From the NCBI GenBank assembly GCA_027922465.2, contig BQMF02000025.1, positions 1,398,501 to 1,462,500 on the forward strand: DNA of 64,000 nucleotides. Direction: 5' to 3'. The position numbers were made by a program, and so were the translations under genes. Positions 46,726 through 59,046 of this stretch are shown here, piece by piece (position 1 is the first letter of the stretch; every line of letters starts with the position of its first letter). The DNA is from Turritopsis dohrnii. Taxonomy: Eukaryota > Cnidaria > Hydrozoa > Anthoathecata > Oceaniidae. Below the pieces are notes generated by a model. It searched no databases, was not told where the DNA came from, and worked only from the letters and a program-made list of their open reading frames with translations.

Positions 46726-48992
46726 AGACATGAGTAATGACATGTTTACAAGAGTCTAGGTAGACATACCTCACACTGAGCATCGTCGTCAGGCTCACTG
46801 TGCTCTTCGCCATCTCCAATCGGTTGGCGCAACCGTGGCATGGTATCAAGCAGCATTTTCGCGTAGGAAAATACCGTCTGCTGGGATGGAGCCAATGGAT
46901 ATTGCTCCCTTTGCTCGAAAATTCCCAAGTCCTCACCCCGCAATGCTCCCACACACCATCGGTTGTACAAGGCTCGCTTCATTTGAATGGTAAGTCCAAA
47001 GGTAATCCTTCTTGTGTGCCTCTGGCTGGAGATACTCCATTATTGAGTTGTCATATTCCTAAAATTTATGGTTCACATACATAGCTGACGCAAACAACCG
47101 AAACCGCTCCGGAATCCTCTGTGCCAGCGGATGGATGATTTGATTCAAATCTCGGAAGAGAATGTTTGGCAGTGAGTGTTGCCAAAAACACTCCCTATTG
47201 TACGATGACAATGAATGGAAGGCTGTAAAAGCATGTATGCAATGAATGTATTTCATATGTTGACACCAACAGGGCAACAAACGAAATCAACTACCCACCA
47301 ACTAACGACTTCCACCATCATTATACAACCTGGAAATTCATCGGCTCCGAAGGCTGCAGCAAATTCCCATACAGCTGTGCAGCGTCGAAACCACTGATGT
47401 CCTGCAGAAGCATCCCTTGACAATCGAAAGACTGGACATCCATTGAGGACTTAGTCACCGCCAGAACCGTGTCAATGTATGGTTGCAAGCCAAGTTCCCT
47501 GCTGCGAGTGCTGAGACTAAATTTTATTACCCCTTCTTTGAAACAAGAACTGCTTTAAAGCTCTGCTTTCAAAGGGTTTGTCCAACGTTTGAAGCTGAGA
47601 AACCTAAAATTATCATTTGTTATCATAGGTTATGTCAAACGACAATTTACTCCACCACAAAAGTTCAAAGCTTACCAGATAAGCAAGCTGATAGTTGTCT
47701 CTGATAATTGTCACAGGAAAAACTTTTCCAGTTTACTTGCCTAAAGCGTGAAGTTGAGGCACTCCTCTCTTCTGATGCTCAAACCGATAAAAGTACAGCG
47801 GACAGTTTCTCCTTTTATGTCTATAAATAGATATATTTTAGTCTGATGTTTTTATAGACGAAAAACAAGAATACGGTATCCGTTCACCTTCCATCAGCCA
47901 ACACATGACCTCTCCATTTGGAGTTGTTGTGTCCAGTGATGTAGCCTCTCATTAGTTGTTCAAGTATGTGAACAACGTGAAAGGTCACGTCAATGGGATA
48001 ACTGAAAACATGGTCTGTTATTTCAGTCATTTTCTTTTTCGGGCTATGATTGGAAAGGGAGAAGCAACTTTAAGGTGGCAACGTTTGTACTTATACAGGG
48101 TTAGTTGTTCAGGGAAATTCCATTCGCCAACAGACATTGTTATCAACAATGATGGAAAACCAGATTGCCTCACGGCGTTTATCAGCAACTTATGCTGCGC
48201 TTTCCAGTATGCTTTCCAGTATTACTTTCAGGGGACCGTGCATTACAAGAATTGGACTTCCGTCCACTCTCTATTGCACCTGCGATAAGTTAAGATGTTA
48301 GATAAGTACAAACACCGAAGTACTTGATAAGCAACATAAAAATCTGCACCTGACACACACCGGTAGATCCATCGATCGTACTTGAATTGCACCAGTTCAA
48401 AGCACATGCCACAATACGGATGACATGAGCTTGCACCGAAATACAATTTTCGGTGACAACCTTGATACATAGAAGCACGGTATCATTACGTATTGTATGT
48501 CACATTAAATGTCAACAAGGAATGGACACAACAAAACGCTACCTTTCCACAAAGACTGCTCTCGCACAAACTGTCAAAATTGTACAGTATTGGCCCATCA
48601 ATTTGGCATGCCCAGCTCCAGTACACCGATGTGTTTTCTTCAGCAATTCTTTCCAGCGTCAAGGTATAGTAGTCACTGAAATACATCATTCGCCACGTTA
48701 ATCAACATAGTGGCAATATTGAACGAACTTGGGCCAGTTCTTACCTGTAAGAGCAGTCAGGTTTTGTCATGTGGTATTGGAAAACCTTTTCCAATTCTTT
48801 TCTTCGCCTGACGTCTTTCAGGTCTCTAATTCGTTCTTTAACCAGCAGCAGCACAAAACTGAGTTGCAAAACTCCCGTGCGAGTGCGATATCCGTGACTG
48901 GCACGACAGTAGTCAATATGGATACTTATCAGCTGCAACACATTTTGATCCTCCTTTGTTAACGTTCGTAACACGGGATCAAAATCTTCAAG
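46726..48992 (-). pseudogene. Helitron-like replicase remnant, copy B (longest, partly intact splicing)
   Basis: Coding order from the right. Exon 48,992-48,745 (LEDFDPVLRTLTKEDQN ... LVKERIRDLKDVRRRKELEK) has donor GTAAGA. Exon 48,675-48,543 has acceptor TATTTCAG and encodes DYYTLTLERIAEENTSVYW; together the two join in frame. Next come CHRKLYFGASSCHPYCGMC (about 48,450), KAYWKAQHKLLINAVRQSGF then PSLLITMSVGEWNFP (about 48,210-48,110), FHVVHILEQLMRGYITGHNN (about 47,970), YFYRFEHQKRGVPQLHAL (about 47,790, HUH-like but eroded), TVLAVTKSSMDVQSFD (about 47,450), and a C-terminal part at 47,280-46,770 (FRDLNQIIHPLAQRIPERFR, YNRWCVGALRGEDLGIF) with a TAG after NHKF and a frameshift near 46,980. 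The last exon ends at donor GTATGT. No helicase domain was seen. Confidence 0.55.
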
Positions 48993-50850
48993 CTACAAAT
49001 CGAAAAGACGTTTTATAGTTAGCTGACTACTTGTGAATAAAATGAGAAAACAAGTACTGCTAACCTTTGGCACATGATATCAGTGCAAATGCACTGCTCA
49101 GGTTTTCGGTTCGGTTTCCACATAAGGACAATCAGGCGACTATTTCCTGGAAGAACCTATTTGAAACATCATAAATTAAAACATCATTTGTATTCAAGTT
49201 TTTCTAGAAATAGAAATCTATATTTCATCAAGTACCTGTAACTACATTCATTGGAAGACATTAACCATTCAAAAGTTGCCTTCAGTTTATTTTCTCATTA
49301 GCATTTCTGGTGTTTGATGATAATTCTGGTGTTTGAGCATCAACAAGATAATGTGATTGTGATTGATTAAGACTAATATAATGAAAATAAGATAATAAGA
49401 TAGAATATATAACCATGACAAATCAGTATAAATGTCTGAAAATAATTAAAAATATATGAAAAAGATGAGCCAACACATTGTTCGCTTATATACGATCCAA
49501 CATAAATAGGCAACAATTCCAGACTATTTCCACATCAATGTGTCATTTGAAAACTTCATTAAAAATTTCTAGTTGTTAACCTTGTATATGGAAAACGAGA
49601 ACTGAAATTCCCATATTGAAAGCTAATTAGATTCTTCATTCATTTCATGCATGAAACTCTGTAGCAAAATGAAAGCAGTTAAAAGGAAAGTACATTCAGT
49701 AGTTTGTCTTGAAAACAAACAAATGTAAATATAACAAACAAAAACAGTAATACCAAATAAACAATTATACATGTATTTGCAATCAGATCATGCAAATAAA
49801 AAGTTTAAAGCTGCAAAGGGGATTAAAAGCGGTGGGAATCCTTTCCTCAACTGCAGCAGCTTTAACTCTATATCCATGTTTTTCTAGTGTCAATATCATG
49901 TAACCAATTTTCAATATTGTACCAAGTGGACTGTGGACTTCAGCCATCATACCTCTTTTTTACATGTTCATGATTCTAAAATAGCAAAAATTTATCACAC
50001 CTGTACTTACAAAAATTATGCTCAAGAAAATAATTATTTGAAATGAATCCACCTTTTCTTTCCAGTAGTTCTGATGATTGAACAGAGCCATTTTAAACTA
50101 ATTTTAGCATACCTGCTAAATGTGACAATTTGAGCGAAAATCATAACAAGTTAAAACACTGATGAATTATATATCAGAAATTTTGAATCATAATCCAGAA
50201 TCAGAAAATGAAGCAATTTCATTGGACCAAAATCACTTTCAAAAAGTAAATTACAATTCCAGGACCAATTGTTTTTGCTACATTTATTTACCAATAGCAC
50301 TTCACCTTTCTAGATCATCCACATGGTCAAGTTAATTTACTAATGACATTTTTTAACATTTTTCTATGAATTAAATTAAAAAGCTGCTTTGCACAATAGT
50401 TATTGGCTCTGAATAGTAATTTTGTACAATAAAATTTCCTTCTAATCTTATTTTATTAAAGATAAAGGCATAACATAAATGTGTGCTTGATAACCATTTA
50501 ACTAACTCTCAAATTTTCCCCATAACCCATGTTGATAAATATGTAAAACTTAGTATAGTCTCATTTGTAGAACATTTCAAAGTAAACATGAAACATGCAT
50601 CAAAACGATATCTTCATAAAAAACCTTTTCATACAGATAAATAACTGAATGACAAAGTAAATATTTCTGTTCAACAATACTTATTTTCCAATAACCATAT
50701 AACGAGGTAAAAAAACAAATAGAAAAAAGATAGGGATATTTTAAAATGAAGAAAAGAAAAGCATTATTATCCAAACTATTGCTTTGAGCATCTACCTATG
50801 CATCAACCAGAATATTATACTTACAAGTGAATAACATTTTACGAGTTCAT
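48993..50850. other. Gene-free interval
   Basis: AT-rich; no exon, repeat or RNA gene recognised. 49,000-49,150 resembles the intronic sequence that follows the same exon in copy A (near 40,380-40,480), so the left part probably still belongs to the element. Confidence 0.4.
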
Positions 50851-50859
50851 GCACCAATT

Positions 50860-51540
50860 TTACAATACCATCTTTGAAACTTTCATTTTCTTTGCAAATC
50901 TTGTTGAAAACGTTTACCACACTTTTATAATGAAGCAACCTAAAAAATTCCTTAGCAATAATTATTTTAAAGGCAACACTTCAAAGCTTTGCAAATAAGG
51001 TAGTTGCGAGTTGTTGCTGGGAATGCCGCAGCAAAATGGTTTCCAATTCACACTTTTATTTTTCAGACAAACCAATGCCCTTTTCATTTGACCGGGTATA
51101 TATATCTCATCAGTTGTTCAAGTATGTGTACTACATGGAATGGCAAATTAATCGAAACATTCAAGACATTATGGGTTGCTTTTTTCATTTTGAGGTGATG
51201 GTACTCACTTAAAAATTTACGTAACTTTGGAAATTTCATTCAGAAATGAGAATAAGAATGGAATATCATGTTGCCTCACATTATTTATATGCAACAGTAT
51301 ATTACATTCCCCAGCAACACAATGTACACAGCGATCTCGCTATGCAAGTGTTATGTATTCTTCCCATTTGTATTCCATCATTCAAGAATGTTGATGTTAG
51401 ATCACTATTAACACAGAATTAATCAATAAGCAAGATGTAATAATCTTACAGAAAATGCATCAGTAGACCCATCCAGGCCTGCTGAAATTGCAGCAATCAG
51501 AAGTCCATGCCATAATCCATGATAGACAACATTGGGTTAC
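50860..51540 (-). pseudogene. Helitron-like replicase remnant, copy C (highly eroded)
   Basis: About 50,930-51,090 aligns with copy A 39,360-39,500 (shared AAGCAACCTAAAA type and CAAAGCTT...CAAATAAG blocks). The minus strand at about 51,110-51,170 still encodes LPFHVVHILEQLM, and 51,440-51,530 aligns with the CHPYCGMC exon. Frames are otherwise broken. It shows that at least three related copies lie within 13 kb. Confidence 0.45.
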
Positions 51541-51639
51541 ACTGAAATGCAAAAATACAATACAAATAACTAAACTACATTATTAAAATCAACAAAACTA
51601 CTTTAAAACAAGAAAAAGTTTGCTTTAGCATAGATTACC

Positions 51640-53010
51640 CTCATACAAACTGTCAGAACATGACATTGAATGTTCAATGTTCTCCACCTTATTATGATAG
51701 TGATGTTAATGCAAGTTTGTTTTCAGTCATGCTCAAACAAATTTGATCAGTTTGTTAATGCATGGTATAGACGATTAGAGATAAAAACAGATTTTTCCGA
51801 TTGGTATAACAGCCTAAAAAAAAAATGAAGAAGTAGATGTCAAGACAGCATGGCAAACCGCCCATGCTCAGTCTGCAGTCTGCATTAAACTAATGAAAAA
51901 TTAAATTTAGAAATTGACAACAGAAAGTGCACCAATGTTGTACAGCTTGAAAAACTGATAAAAAAGTATATGGGATCATTTTGCTAACAGCCATTACAGA
52001 GATGTCATTGACCAAAGATTTTGATGATGTCACAGACCCATCCCAAAAGAAAATTAGATCAAAATTTTGCGTCAACCCACCACCTGTATCACGGACCCCA
52101 AAACTGACCTGTCAGTTATTCCTATTGGTTCCCAAGACATTTCCCAATATGCAATGCATTGGTTTTGCCCTGACATCGTGCACAAGAAAAGAAATAATTT
52201 TATGTGAGATCTTACGTTGCTGACTCCTGGATTTCTTTCACAGCTCGCATTTACCATTTTGCGTGACAAACAGATGCTGTAGAGCTCAAAAAACTGATAA
52301 AAAAATGTATGGGATAATGTTTTGCTGCGACCAACCCTTACAGAGAGAGATATCATTGATCAAAGATTTTGATGGCGTCACAGACTCACCCCTAAAAAAC
52401 ATTAGGCCCAAACAATGCATCGGTTTCGCACTGAGGTTGTGCACAATAAGAGAAGTAATCTATGTGTGATCTGACATTGCTGATTCTCCAACCTCTCCCA
52501 CAACTCACATCTACCATTTTCGGTGACAGACACACTAATAGACAGACAGAGAATCATCTATAAATAAATGTGTTATTTGAAACTTCTGACAAATCACATG
52601 CTCCTTAGCAACACTTTGCAATACAATGGTATCAGACTCTTTCATTGCTGTACATATCAAACAAGTTATAGGTAATAAATCAGTTTATCATAATCAGTCA
52701 CTATTGACTAAAAATAAATTAAGGCGTGGAATGCAGACCAACCTGTTATCAGTATCAGTATCAGTTATCCATTAACATGAACAATGTTATATTGCAGACT
52801 TGCCATATACGGTAGCAGCTATAGCAGTTATAACATTAACTGGGTAACTTGGCCCGAACAAACATATTCCATGTTCTCCCCATCATTATGTTGGTGATTT
52901 TAATGCACTTTTACATTCAGTCATGCTAAGAAAGCTCTCATCAGTTTGTGAGTGTTTGTTAGAGTATGTTATAGAGAATCATTACAGACAGCACAGACTT
53001 ATCCGAATGA
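51640..53010. repeat. Cluster of short duplicated segments
   Basis: Two neighbouring copies of a ~250-320-base repeat occur at about 51,940-52,260 and 52,280-52,560. Both have AAAAACTGATAAAAAA, ATGGGAT, CAAAGATTTTGATG and GTCACAGAC, followed by CATTGGTTTTGC or CATCGGTTTCGC. The right copy ends in GACAGACACACTAATAGACA, which suggests a SINE-like tail. They are bracketed by a looser direct duplication, 51,660-51,800 against 52,860-53,010 (ATGTTCTCC..TTATG, TTTTCAGTCATGCT). Confidence 0.5.
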
Positions 53011-54278
53011 CAGTGATGATTTTCCAAAAGAAATGAATTGAAGAATCTATACAATAATGTTCAAATAAAGTCAATTTAGTCAAGCCACAACATTTACAAA
53101 ATGAAAAAGAAGGGGCCTTTATGGTATTCATCATCTTCATAATCAATCAGATACTTCTTGCATGTTCATTTTCACGTGTTAAAGTCTTCAAAATGTTGTT
53201 TTACCTTTTATTAGTGTCTTAATCACATCACCTGCAACGAACTCGTGTGTTTTTTACAAAAGATTTGATTCAAAACAATACAAAAAAATTGAAAATACAC
53301 TGTCATTTTTCAATCATAACTGATAGTGTATTTCAGCCTTGTATAAAACTTGTTTAACATTGTATTTAGAAGAGATAAAACATGAGACGTTACAGATAAA
53401 TGTATAGCAATCCCATAAATTCATTTAATTAAAGTAATTATATGGTTGATTACATTTAGCTTAGACTTGTAAGGGGAGATCAGGGCGACTACTAGTACAA
53501 ATAACATTACTAAAATAATTGTACAAAATTGAAAAGTAGTATTTTTCTTTATAACATTAAGATATTAACGAACACACTTATTATCAATAGCAAAGGCTTT
53601 GAAATTATTTGTCCAGCTCCTAGCTCCATGATATAGTAAGATTTTTTTTTCCTTCAGTTTTTATTCATTTTCCTTTTATTTTGTTTTCATTAACTTTCAT
53701 TAATTTGTCTTTTTTTAAAATACTTTCTTAAATGCAAGTGAAAAAGATTTTGGAGCTATACTTATTAACTTCAAATCCTTAACAAAATTTTCCATTTTCC
53801 AAGATGTTAAATTTTTGTTTCATTATAGTTTTTACTAATTCCCATTTCCAACTTGAAAACAAATGCTTGCAAATTAGCGAAATGCAACAATGCATTGCAT
53901 GGAAGTATTAACAGCGATCAAGAGACATACTTGAAGATGATATTTCAGATAGCAGTGACAGTAATGTGAGAAGATGGTGAACTGGTAAATCAATGTTTTG
54001 CTTGTTTTTACTGCTTTGGAACATTGCTGTTTTTACGAACTAACGAAAAAACTGAAAAATCTGGACGCAAAAATCTTCAATGTCTTATTTAGTAGTCAAT
54101 TTCTTACTCCATGAAAATTATATTAGACATTATATAATACTAGCAAGTAGTTCTAAGAATGAGCAGACCCAAGGGTGGACAAGTAACAACACACCAATAC
54201 AACAAAATAGTATAAATCAAAAACCTTTATAAAGTGTTATCAAAGAAGACATTTCCAGACAAATATCAAATCGAATAA
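53011..54278. other. Gene-free interval
   Basis: AT-rich, with T-rich stretches around 53,640-53,720. No exon or repeat recognised. Confidence 0.4.
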
Positions 54279-54500
54279 ATGTAACAATAATCGCTTTTCA
54301 GTTGCATTGCTTGAAACAATTATTAGACAATTATCAAACAGCCGATTAAAAAGCATTCAACTCTCTCTGTTCATCCTTGTTCTGATCAAATAAATCTGAA
54401 CTTACTCATTTGAAAGTCTGCCTAAAATTTCGTTACCCTTTGTCATCTTCTCAGGTCTAAGTTACACTGATGTCAATGTACCTTTTAAAAGTGTTAACAA
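54279..54500. repeat. 3' flank of Myb copy 1, duplicated at 55,706-55,920
   Basis: GTAACAATAATCGCTTTTCA to GATGTCAATGTACCTTTTAA is nearly identical to 55,706-55,920, apart from small indels such as CTCTCTGTTCATCC against CTCTCATCC. Each lies downstream (minus-strand sense) of a Myb exon, so gene and 3' flank were duplicated together in tandem. Confidence 0.8.
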
Positions 54501-54785
54501 AGGTCAACCAGAAACATCAGAAACTGTTTGCAACAAACAAAAGAAATATACACGATAACCATGGATATGGATCATTTTATTTCAAAATAAAATTTGTTGA
54601 TGTAAGAGCCAAAAGAAAGAAACAAACCTCTTTGAAAAAAATCAAAGCAAAAAATCCATTAACAAAAAACAAAAATACAAAGTTTTTTACTAGATAATGG
54701 AATGAATCCAAAAACCTTTGTAGCCAGTAGCAACGAAAAAAAAAGCAATTAAAAATAGTAACCCCTGGGTTCAATTTTTCAGAAT

Positions 54786-55691
54786 TTACTTTCCAGGAAC
54801 TTGGTTTTTGCACAGTGCATTACGTCTAAAGGATACAGTTGATCGTGTTACCAACACCCAATTTATCTTTCTTTCTTCACCACGTTCATTTTTTGGATAC
54901 AACAAATCTAATTTGTTTTTAATCCGTTTTATGGGTCGATTTATGTTCTCCCCAAGCGATATATACAAGTTACGCTGGCAATGTGCCCTATAGTATTCCC
55001 GGAAATTGACAATGTTATGGGTTTTTTGGTAAGCCTCTACGTTACCTTGGAGTATCTTCAATTCTTCTTCACTCCAAGCACCAAAAGCACAAATAATGCC
55101 AGCACGTCTCAATTTGGCTTCCGTAGTTGCAAAATCAAACAATCGTGCATCTTTATTTAAGACCCCATTGGTATATGTAAGGCCATCTGAAAAATAATCA
55201 TAGTATATTTACATGAATAGAAATTGAATGAAGGACTTCTCAGTATCGAGTTTCTGAAGTTATTGGTAGACAACCATGTGTTCGAGCAATCAAACAATTT
55301 ATTCAAATTTTGAAAAACCTCTCATTGAATGAAAGACAGAAGAGTGAATAAAAAATTACTTTTCAGTTCATAGTTGTAAGAAACTTCTTGTGTCAATATC
55401 AGTTTGTAAACCTTCAATAAGTATTTTTCCAAATCTGTGTGTCATTTAAAATTCATTTAAATTAAAGAAAAAGATTGAACAAGTAGCAACCTCAATTACG
55501 TTTTTAAAAAACAACAACAGAATATCAAAATTTTAAATAGTGACCATACCTTTAGCAGGGGAGGGGGAATCGTAAGGCGATTGTCTTATCTTGTTGATCA
55601 GCAAAACCAGAATGCAAACCAGAATGCAAATGCAAAGTGCAAATGCAAAGTGCAAACTGGACCAAGCTGGACAATTATTCATACAATTCAT
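54786..55691 (-). CDS. Membrane-anchored Myb/SANT protein, copy 1 (internally deleted)
   Basis: Two exons. Exon 1 (55,691-55,550) starts at ATG and encodes 47 residues with one hydrophobic span, FAFALCICILVCILVLLI (about 15-32), then a Ser/Pro linker SPYDSPSPAK. Donor GTATGG, phase 1. A 361-base intron ends TATTTTTCAG. Exon 2 (55,186-54,786) encodes DGLTYTNGVLNKD, then a Myb-like repeat with FGAWSEEELKILQGN and SLGENINRPIKRIKNKLDLL. The second repeat and part of the third are missing: the frame runs from LDLLY straight to NERGEERKINWVLV. The total is about 180 residues. The repeats resemble the DMTF1/TTF1 type, which bind DNA. An N-terminal anchor on such a domain is unusual. It may be a decayed duplicate, although its start and splice sites are intact. 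Confidence 0.6.
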
Positions 55692-55705
55692 TTCATGGTA
55701 GAATT

Positions 55706-55920
55706 AATGTAACAATAATCGCTTTTCAGTTGCATTGCTTAAAACAATTATTACACAATTATCAAACAGCCGATTAAAAAGCATTCAACTCTCTCATCCT
55801 TGTTCTGATCAAATAAATCTGAACTTACTCATTTGAAAGTCTGCCTAAAATTTCATTACCCTTTCTACTCAGGTCTAAGTTACACTGATGTCAATGTACC
55901 TTTTAAAAAGTGTTTTATAA
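55706..55920. repeat. 3' flank of Myb copy 2, duplicate of 54,279-54,500
   Basis: See the partner entry. This copy lies immediately upstream (minus-strand sense) of copy 1 exon 1 and downstream of copy 2, which fixes the order as a head-to-tail tandem gene duplication. Confidence 0.8.
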
Positions 55921-56291
55921 CTTTTTTTATATTTATTTATATTATAATATTTTATAACTCCTGAAACTTAACAATAACAAAAAAACGCCACAGCTAACTA
56001 CGACAGTAGCAATAAAAAGAAAAACCAATTAAAAATAGCAGTCTCTCACACTTACTATGCTTGCAAGGTTCCTGTATCCTCTACTCGGATAAAATAGTCT
56101 AACAACAATGTTTTCTGGGAGTAGTTGGGAACGTTCTTATTAACATGTCTATAAAATTCTGCTCTCAACACCACTGAGTTGATGTTATCATTTAATCTTG
56201 TGGCTATTTTGTCCAATTGATGTCAATTTTATCTGTAACGCCCGACTCTAAAAGAACTTGTAAAATTTGAATGCACAACCGGTTCAATTAT

Positions 56292-57083
56292 TCAGAATGT
56301 TGCTACTTGGTTTTTGTTCAGTGCATTATGCCATCTTTGTCTAACGGACACAGTTGATCGTGTCCCAACGTGTTGAGCTACTAACACCCAATTTATCTTT
56401 CTTTCTTCAATCTCACCACGTTCATTTCTTGCCAACCTATTGACAGCCTCTACAATTTTATTGTCTTCCTCTTTTGTGTAATGCTTGCTACCTTTTAAAA
56501 TTTCAAGTATTCCATTGATTCCGTTCTTTTGAAAAATTCCTTTAAGTTGGCCATACTTACAGGGCACCAACGAAGGGTCTCGATGGAGCACTGAACTTAT
56601 CAGGAGCCAGTTATTTCTGTGAACTTCATATAAATGAAACAGTTCTCGATTTTCCTCTTCAGTGTAAACACCCTTATTGACATCTGCATTGCAGTTTAGA
56701 TACAACAAATCTAACTTGTTTTTTATCAGTTTTATGGGTCGATTAATGTTCTCCCCAAGTGATATGCACAAGTTACGCTCGTGATGTGCCATATAGTATT
56801 TTGGAAAATCGTCAATGTTATAGGTTTTTTGGTAAGTGTCTATGTTACCTTGAAGTATCTTTAATTCTTGTTCACTCCAAGCACCAAAAGCACAATTAAT
56901 GCTGGCGCTTTTCAACTTAGTTACGGTAGTTTTAAAATCTAATAATAGTCTATCTTTATTCAACACCCCGTTGCTATATGTAAGGCCATCTCCATAACTG
57001 GCCTCTAAGCGAGAGGCTGTATTACTTTTATGAATAGAATTAGTTGAGATTTTTTCTCTTGGAGAGAACTTCGTCAGAATAAC
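56292..57083 (-). CDS. Myb/SANT three-repeat protein, copy 2, main exon
   Basis: Ends at TGA (56,292). The open frame reaches back to an acceptor-like CAACTCTTAG before 57,083; by analogy with copy 1 the real splice point may be at 56,989, where an AG precedes GATGGCCTTACATATAGC. Three Myb-type repeats are visible: FGAWSEQELKILQGN to IKLIKNKLDLLY; GVYTEEENRELFHLYEVHRN then NWLLISSVL; and KHYTKEEDNKIVEAVNRLAR to INWVLVAQHVGTRSTVSVRQ and RWHNAL. This layout matches DMTF1/TTF1/Reb1-type factors, which bind DNA in the nucleus and act in transcription or rDNA termination. The exon is intact, about 225-260 residues. Its partner exon is probably the anchor exon at 59,035-59,227. Confidence 0.7.
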   Translation of the reverse strand, partial: VILTKFSPREKISTNSIHKSNTASRLEASYGDGLTYSNGVLNKDRLLLDFKTTVTKLKSASINCAFGAWSEQELKILQGNIDTYQKTYNIDDFPKYYMAHHERNLCISLGENINRPIKLIKNKLDLLYLNCNADVNKGVYTEEENRELFHLYEVHRNNWLLISSVLHRDPSLVPCKYGQLKGIFQKNGINGILEILKGSKHYTKEEDNKIVEAVNRLARNERGEIEERKINWVLVAQHVGTRSTVSVRQRWHNALNKNQVATF

Positions 57084-58668
57084 CTAAGAGTTGGATAGAA
57101 GATGATAAATGATACAAATAATTTATTCTTCCATAAAAATTATAAAAAGTAGAGGATAATTTACTTGACAAATCTTTTTTCTCTTTGGAGATATTTGGAA
57201 ATCTACCTAAACATAAAATGGACTTTCTCTCTTAGTTAATTTATTTTGTTCGCTGATTAATTCCCTTTTTATAATGACAAAGTTCTTCTTATCGAGTGTT
57301 GTTTCCCTTTCTAGATCTTATAACCATTTCTTAGCTTTCTTTTTGATTGAACTGTGAAACTCGTTAGTATGTTAGTATTATCTACTGCATCAGTTCCCCC
57401 AGATAACTGAAATCAAAACTCCCATCACAAAACATATGACTATGCTGGTGACACAGTTAATTGGTAAATAGTTTCATTATAAGCCTCAACAAACAAATAA
57501 AAGATTGCAAACTGTTGAAAGAATCTAAGAACGAACATGAACCTCCATAGAAGAGTTATTTCTTTTCTTTTCTTCACTTTCTGACATGACCTGAAGATAG
57601 AACATACCTCAAATCAAATTGAAGGAATCGCTTGCTATACAAACAAAATAATTGTGATATAATGTAGCTTTGGCAAAGAAACAAAAATTTCCAGTTCAAA
57701 TTTTTTGAATCTACGTTGTTTACATTAAAATCAACAAAAGTTAGCCATGTTTAACAAAGCACATTCGATGATCTTCAGCGCAACAAGACTGGATAAATAA
57801 TCTATTATGCCTAATTATGTGAATGAGGTATTAGCTTGTCTTAAGTTCGTTATAATAACTTTCCACATCCTCATTGGATTGTATTTAAATTTCATTCACC
57901 AGTATTTAGATTAATAAATTAGATCAGACCTGGACGTAAGAGGATCGCACACGCACGCCTTCCCACACACCAAGATTTATTTACACGTGTAGAAATCGCA
58001 CGCCTGGCTTGTAATGACAAGTGTGATAACAAATGTTTATTTAAAAGTCAACAAAAATCCGTCCCAAAATGATTGTGATTGGACAAGATGACTCTCTCCA
58101 ACTTCCTTTATTGAAATAAAAATTTTAAAGTATTTTGTTTTGTTGAACATACACCTTTCGAGTTTCGTCCTGCTAGTTTTAGCTATTTTTTTCACTTCCT
58201 AGTTAAAGTCAGACCTTTTTAGTATAGATTTGGTCCTCCAGGCCTTTTAAATTTCCAAAATTGAGGAGATTTGAGGAGATTTATTGTATAAACAGAAAAA
58301 ATTGGATCTTTCCAACATGTGATTAACTTTAATCCTTTCTATCATAACTTATATAAATAGATAATTAAGTTGATGACTTTCACACAACAGAAAAACCTAA
58401 TGATGCAAAAACTTATACAAGCAGTAACAATTACAATTACAAATAAAAATAACTTCAAAAGTAGCAGAGACACTTGTGATTGTGTTTTTATGATTTGAAG
58501 ACTGGACCCAAGTTATGAATCAAATTAGTAAATCATATTGGCAAACGCTTACGCCTAATTGGTGTATGCATCCTAAAAGAAATCCATCAAAACAAACAGT
58601 CTTAATGTAATACAGTAAAGCTAAACCTGCCTTTTCATTCAGCTCCTCCACCAATGCAGTCTAAGGCA
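57084..58668. other. Probable intron of Myb copy 2
   Basis: AT-rich with no exon recognised. It lies between the Myb exon and the duplicated intron/anchor-exon block. The equivalent sequence is absent from copy 1, whose intron is only 361 bases. Confidence 0.45.
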
Positions 58669-59046
58669 TTTCTGAAAAATAATCATAGTATATTTACATG
58701 AATAGAAATTGAATGAAGGACTTCTCAGTATCGAGTTTCTGAAGTTATTGGTAGACAACCATGTGTTCGAGCAATCAAACAATTTATTCAAATTTTGAAA
58801 AACCTCTCATTGAATGAAAGACAGAAGAGTGAATAAAAAATTACTTTTCAGTTCATAGTTGTAAGAAACTTCTTGTGTCAATATCAGTTTGTAAACCTTC
58901 AATAAGTATTTTTCCAAATCTGTGTGTCATTCAAAATTCATTTAAATTAAAGAAAAAGATTGAACAAGTGGCAACCTCAATTACGTTTTTAAAAAACAAC
59001 AACAGAATATCAAAATTTTAAATAGTGACCATACCTTTAGCAGGGG
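58669..59046. repeat. Intron block duplicated at 55,185-55,563
   Basis: Near-identical over about 378 bases to the copy 1 intron, from TCTGAAAAATAATCATAGTA to CCATACCTTTAGCAGGGG. The match stops exactly at the splice acceptor side: copy 1 continues into the Myb exon, while here AATGCCTTAGACTGCATTGG follows. It is therefore the 5' part of copy 2's intron. Confidence 0.85.
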
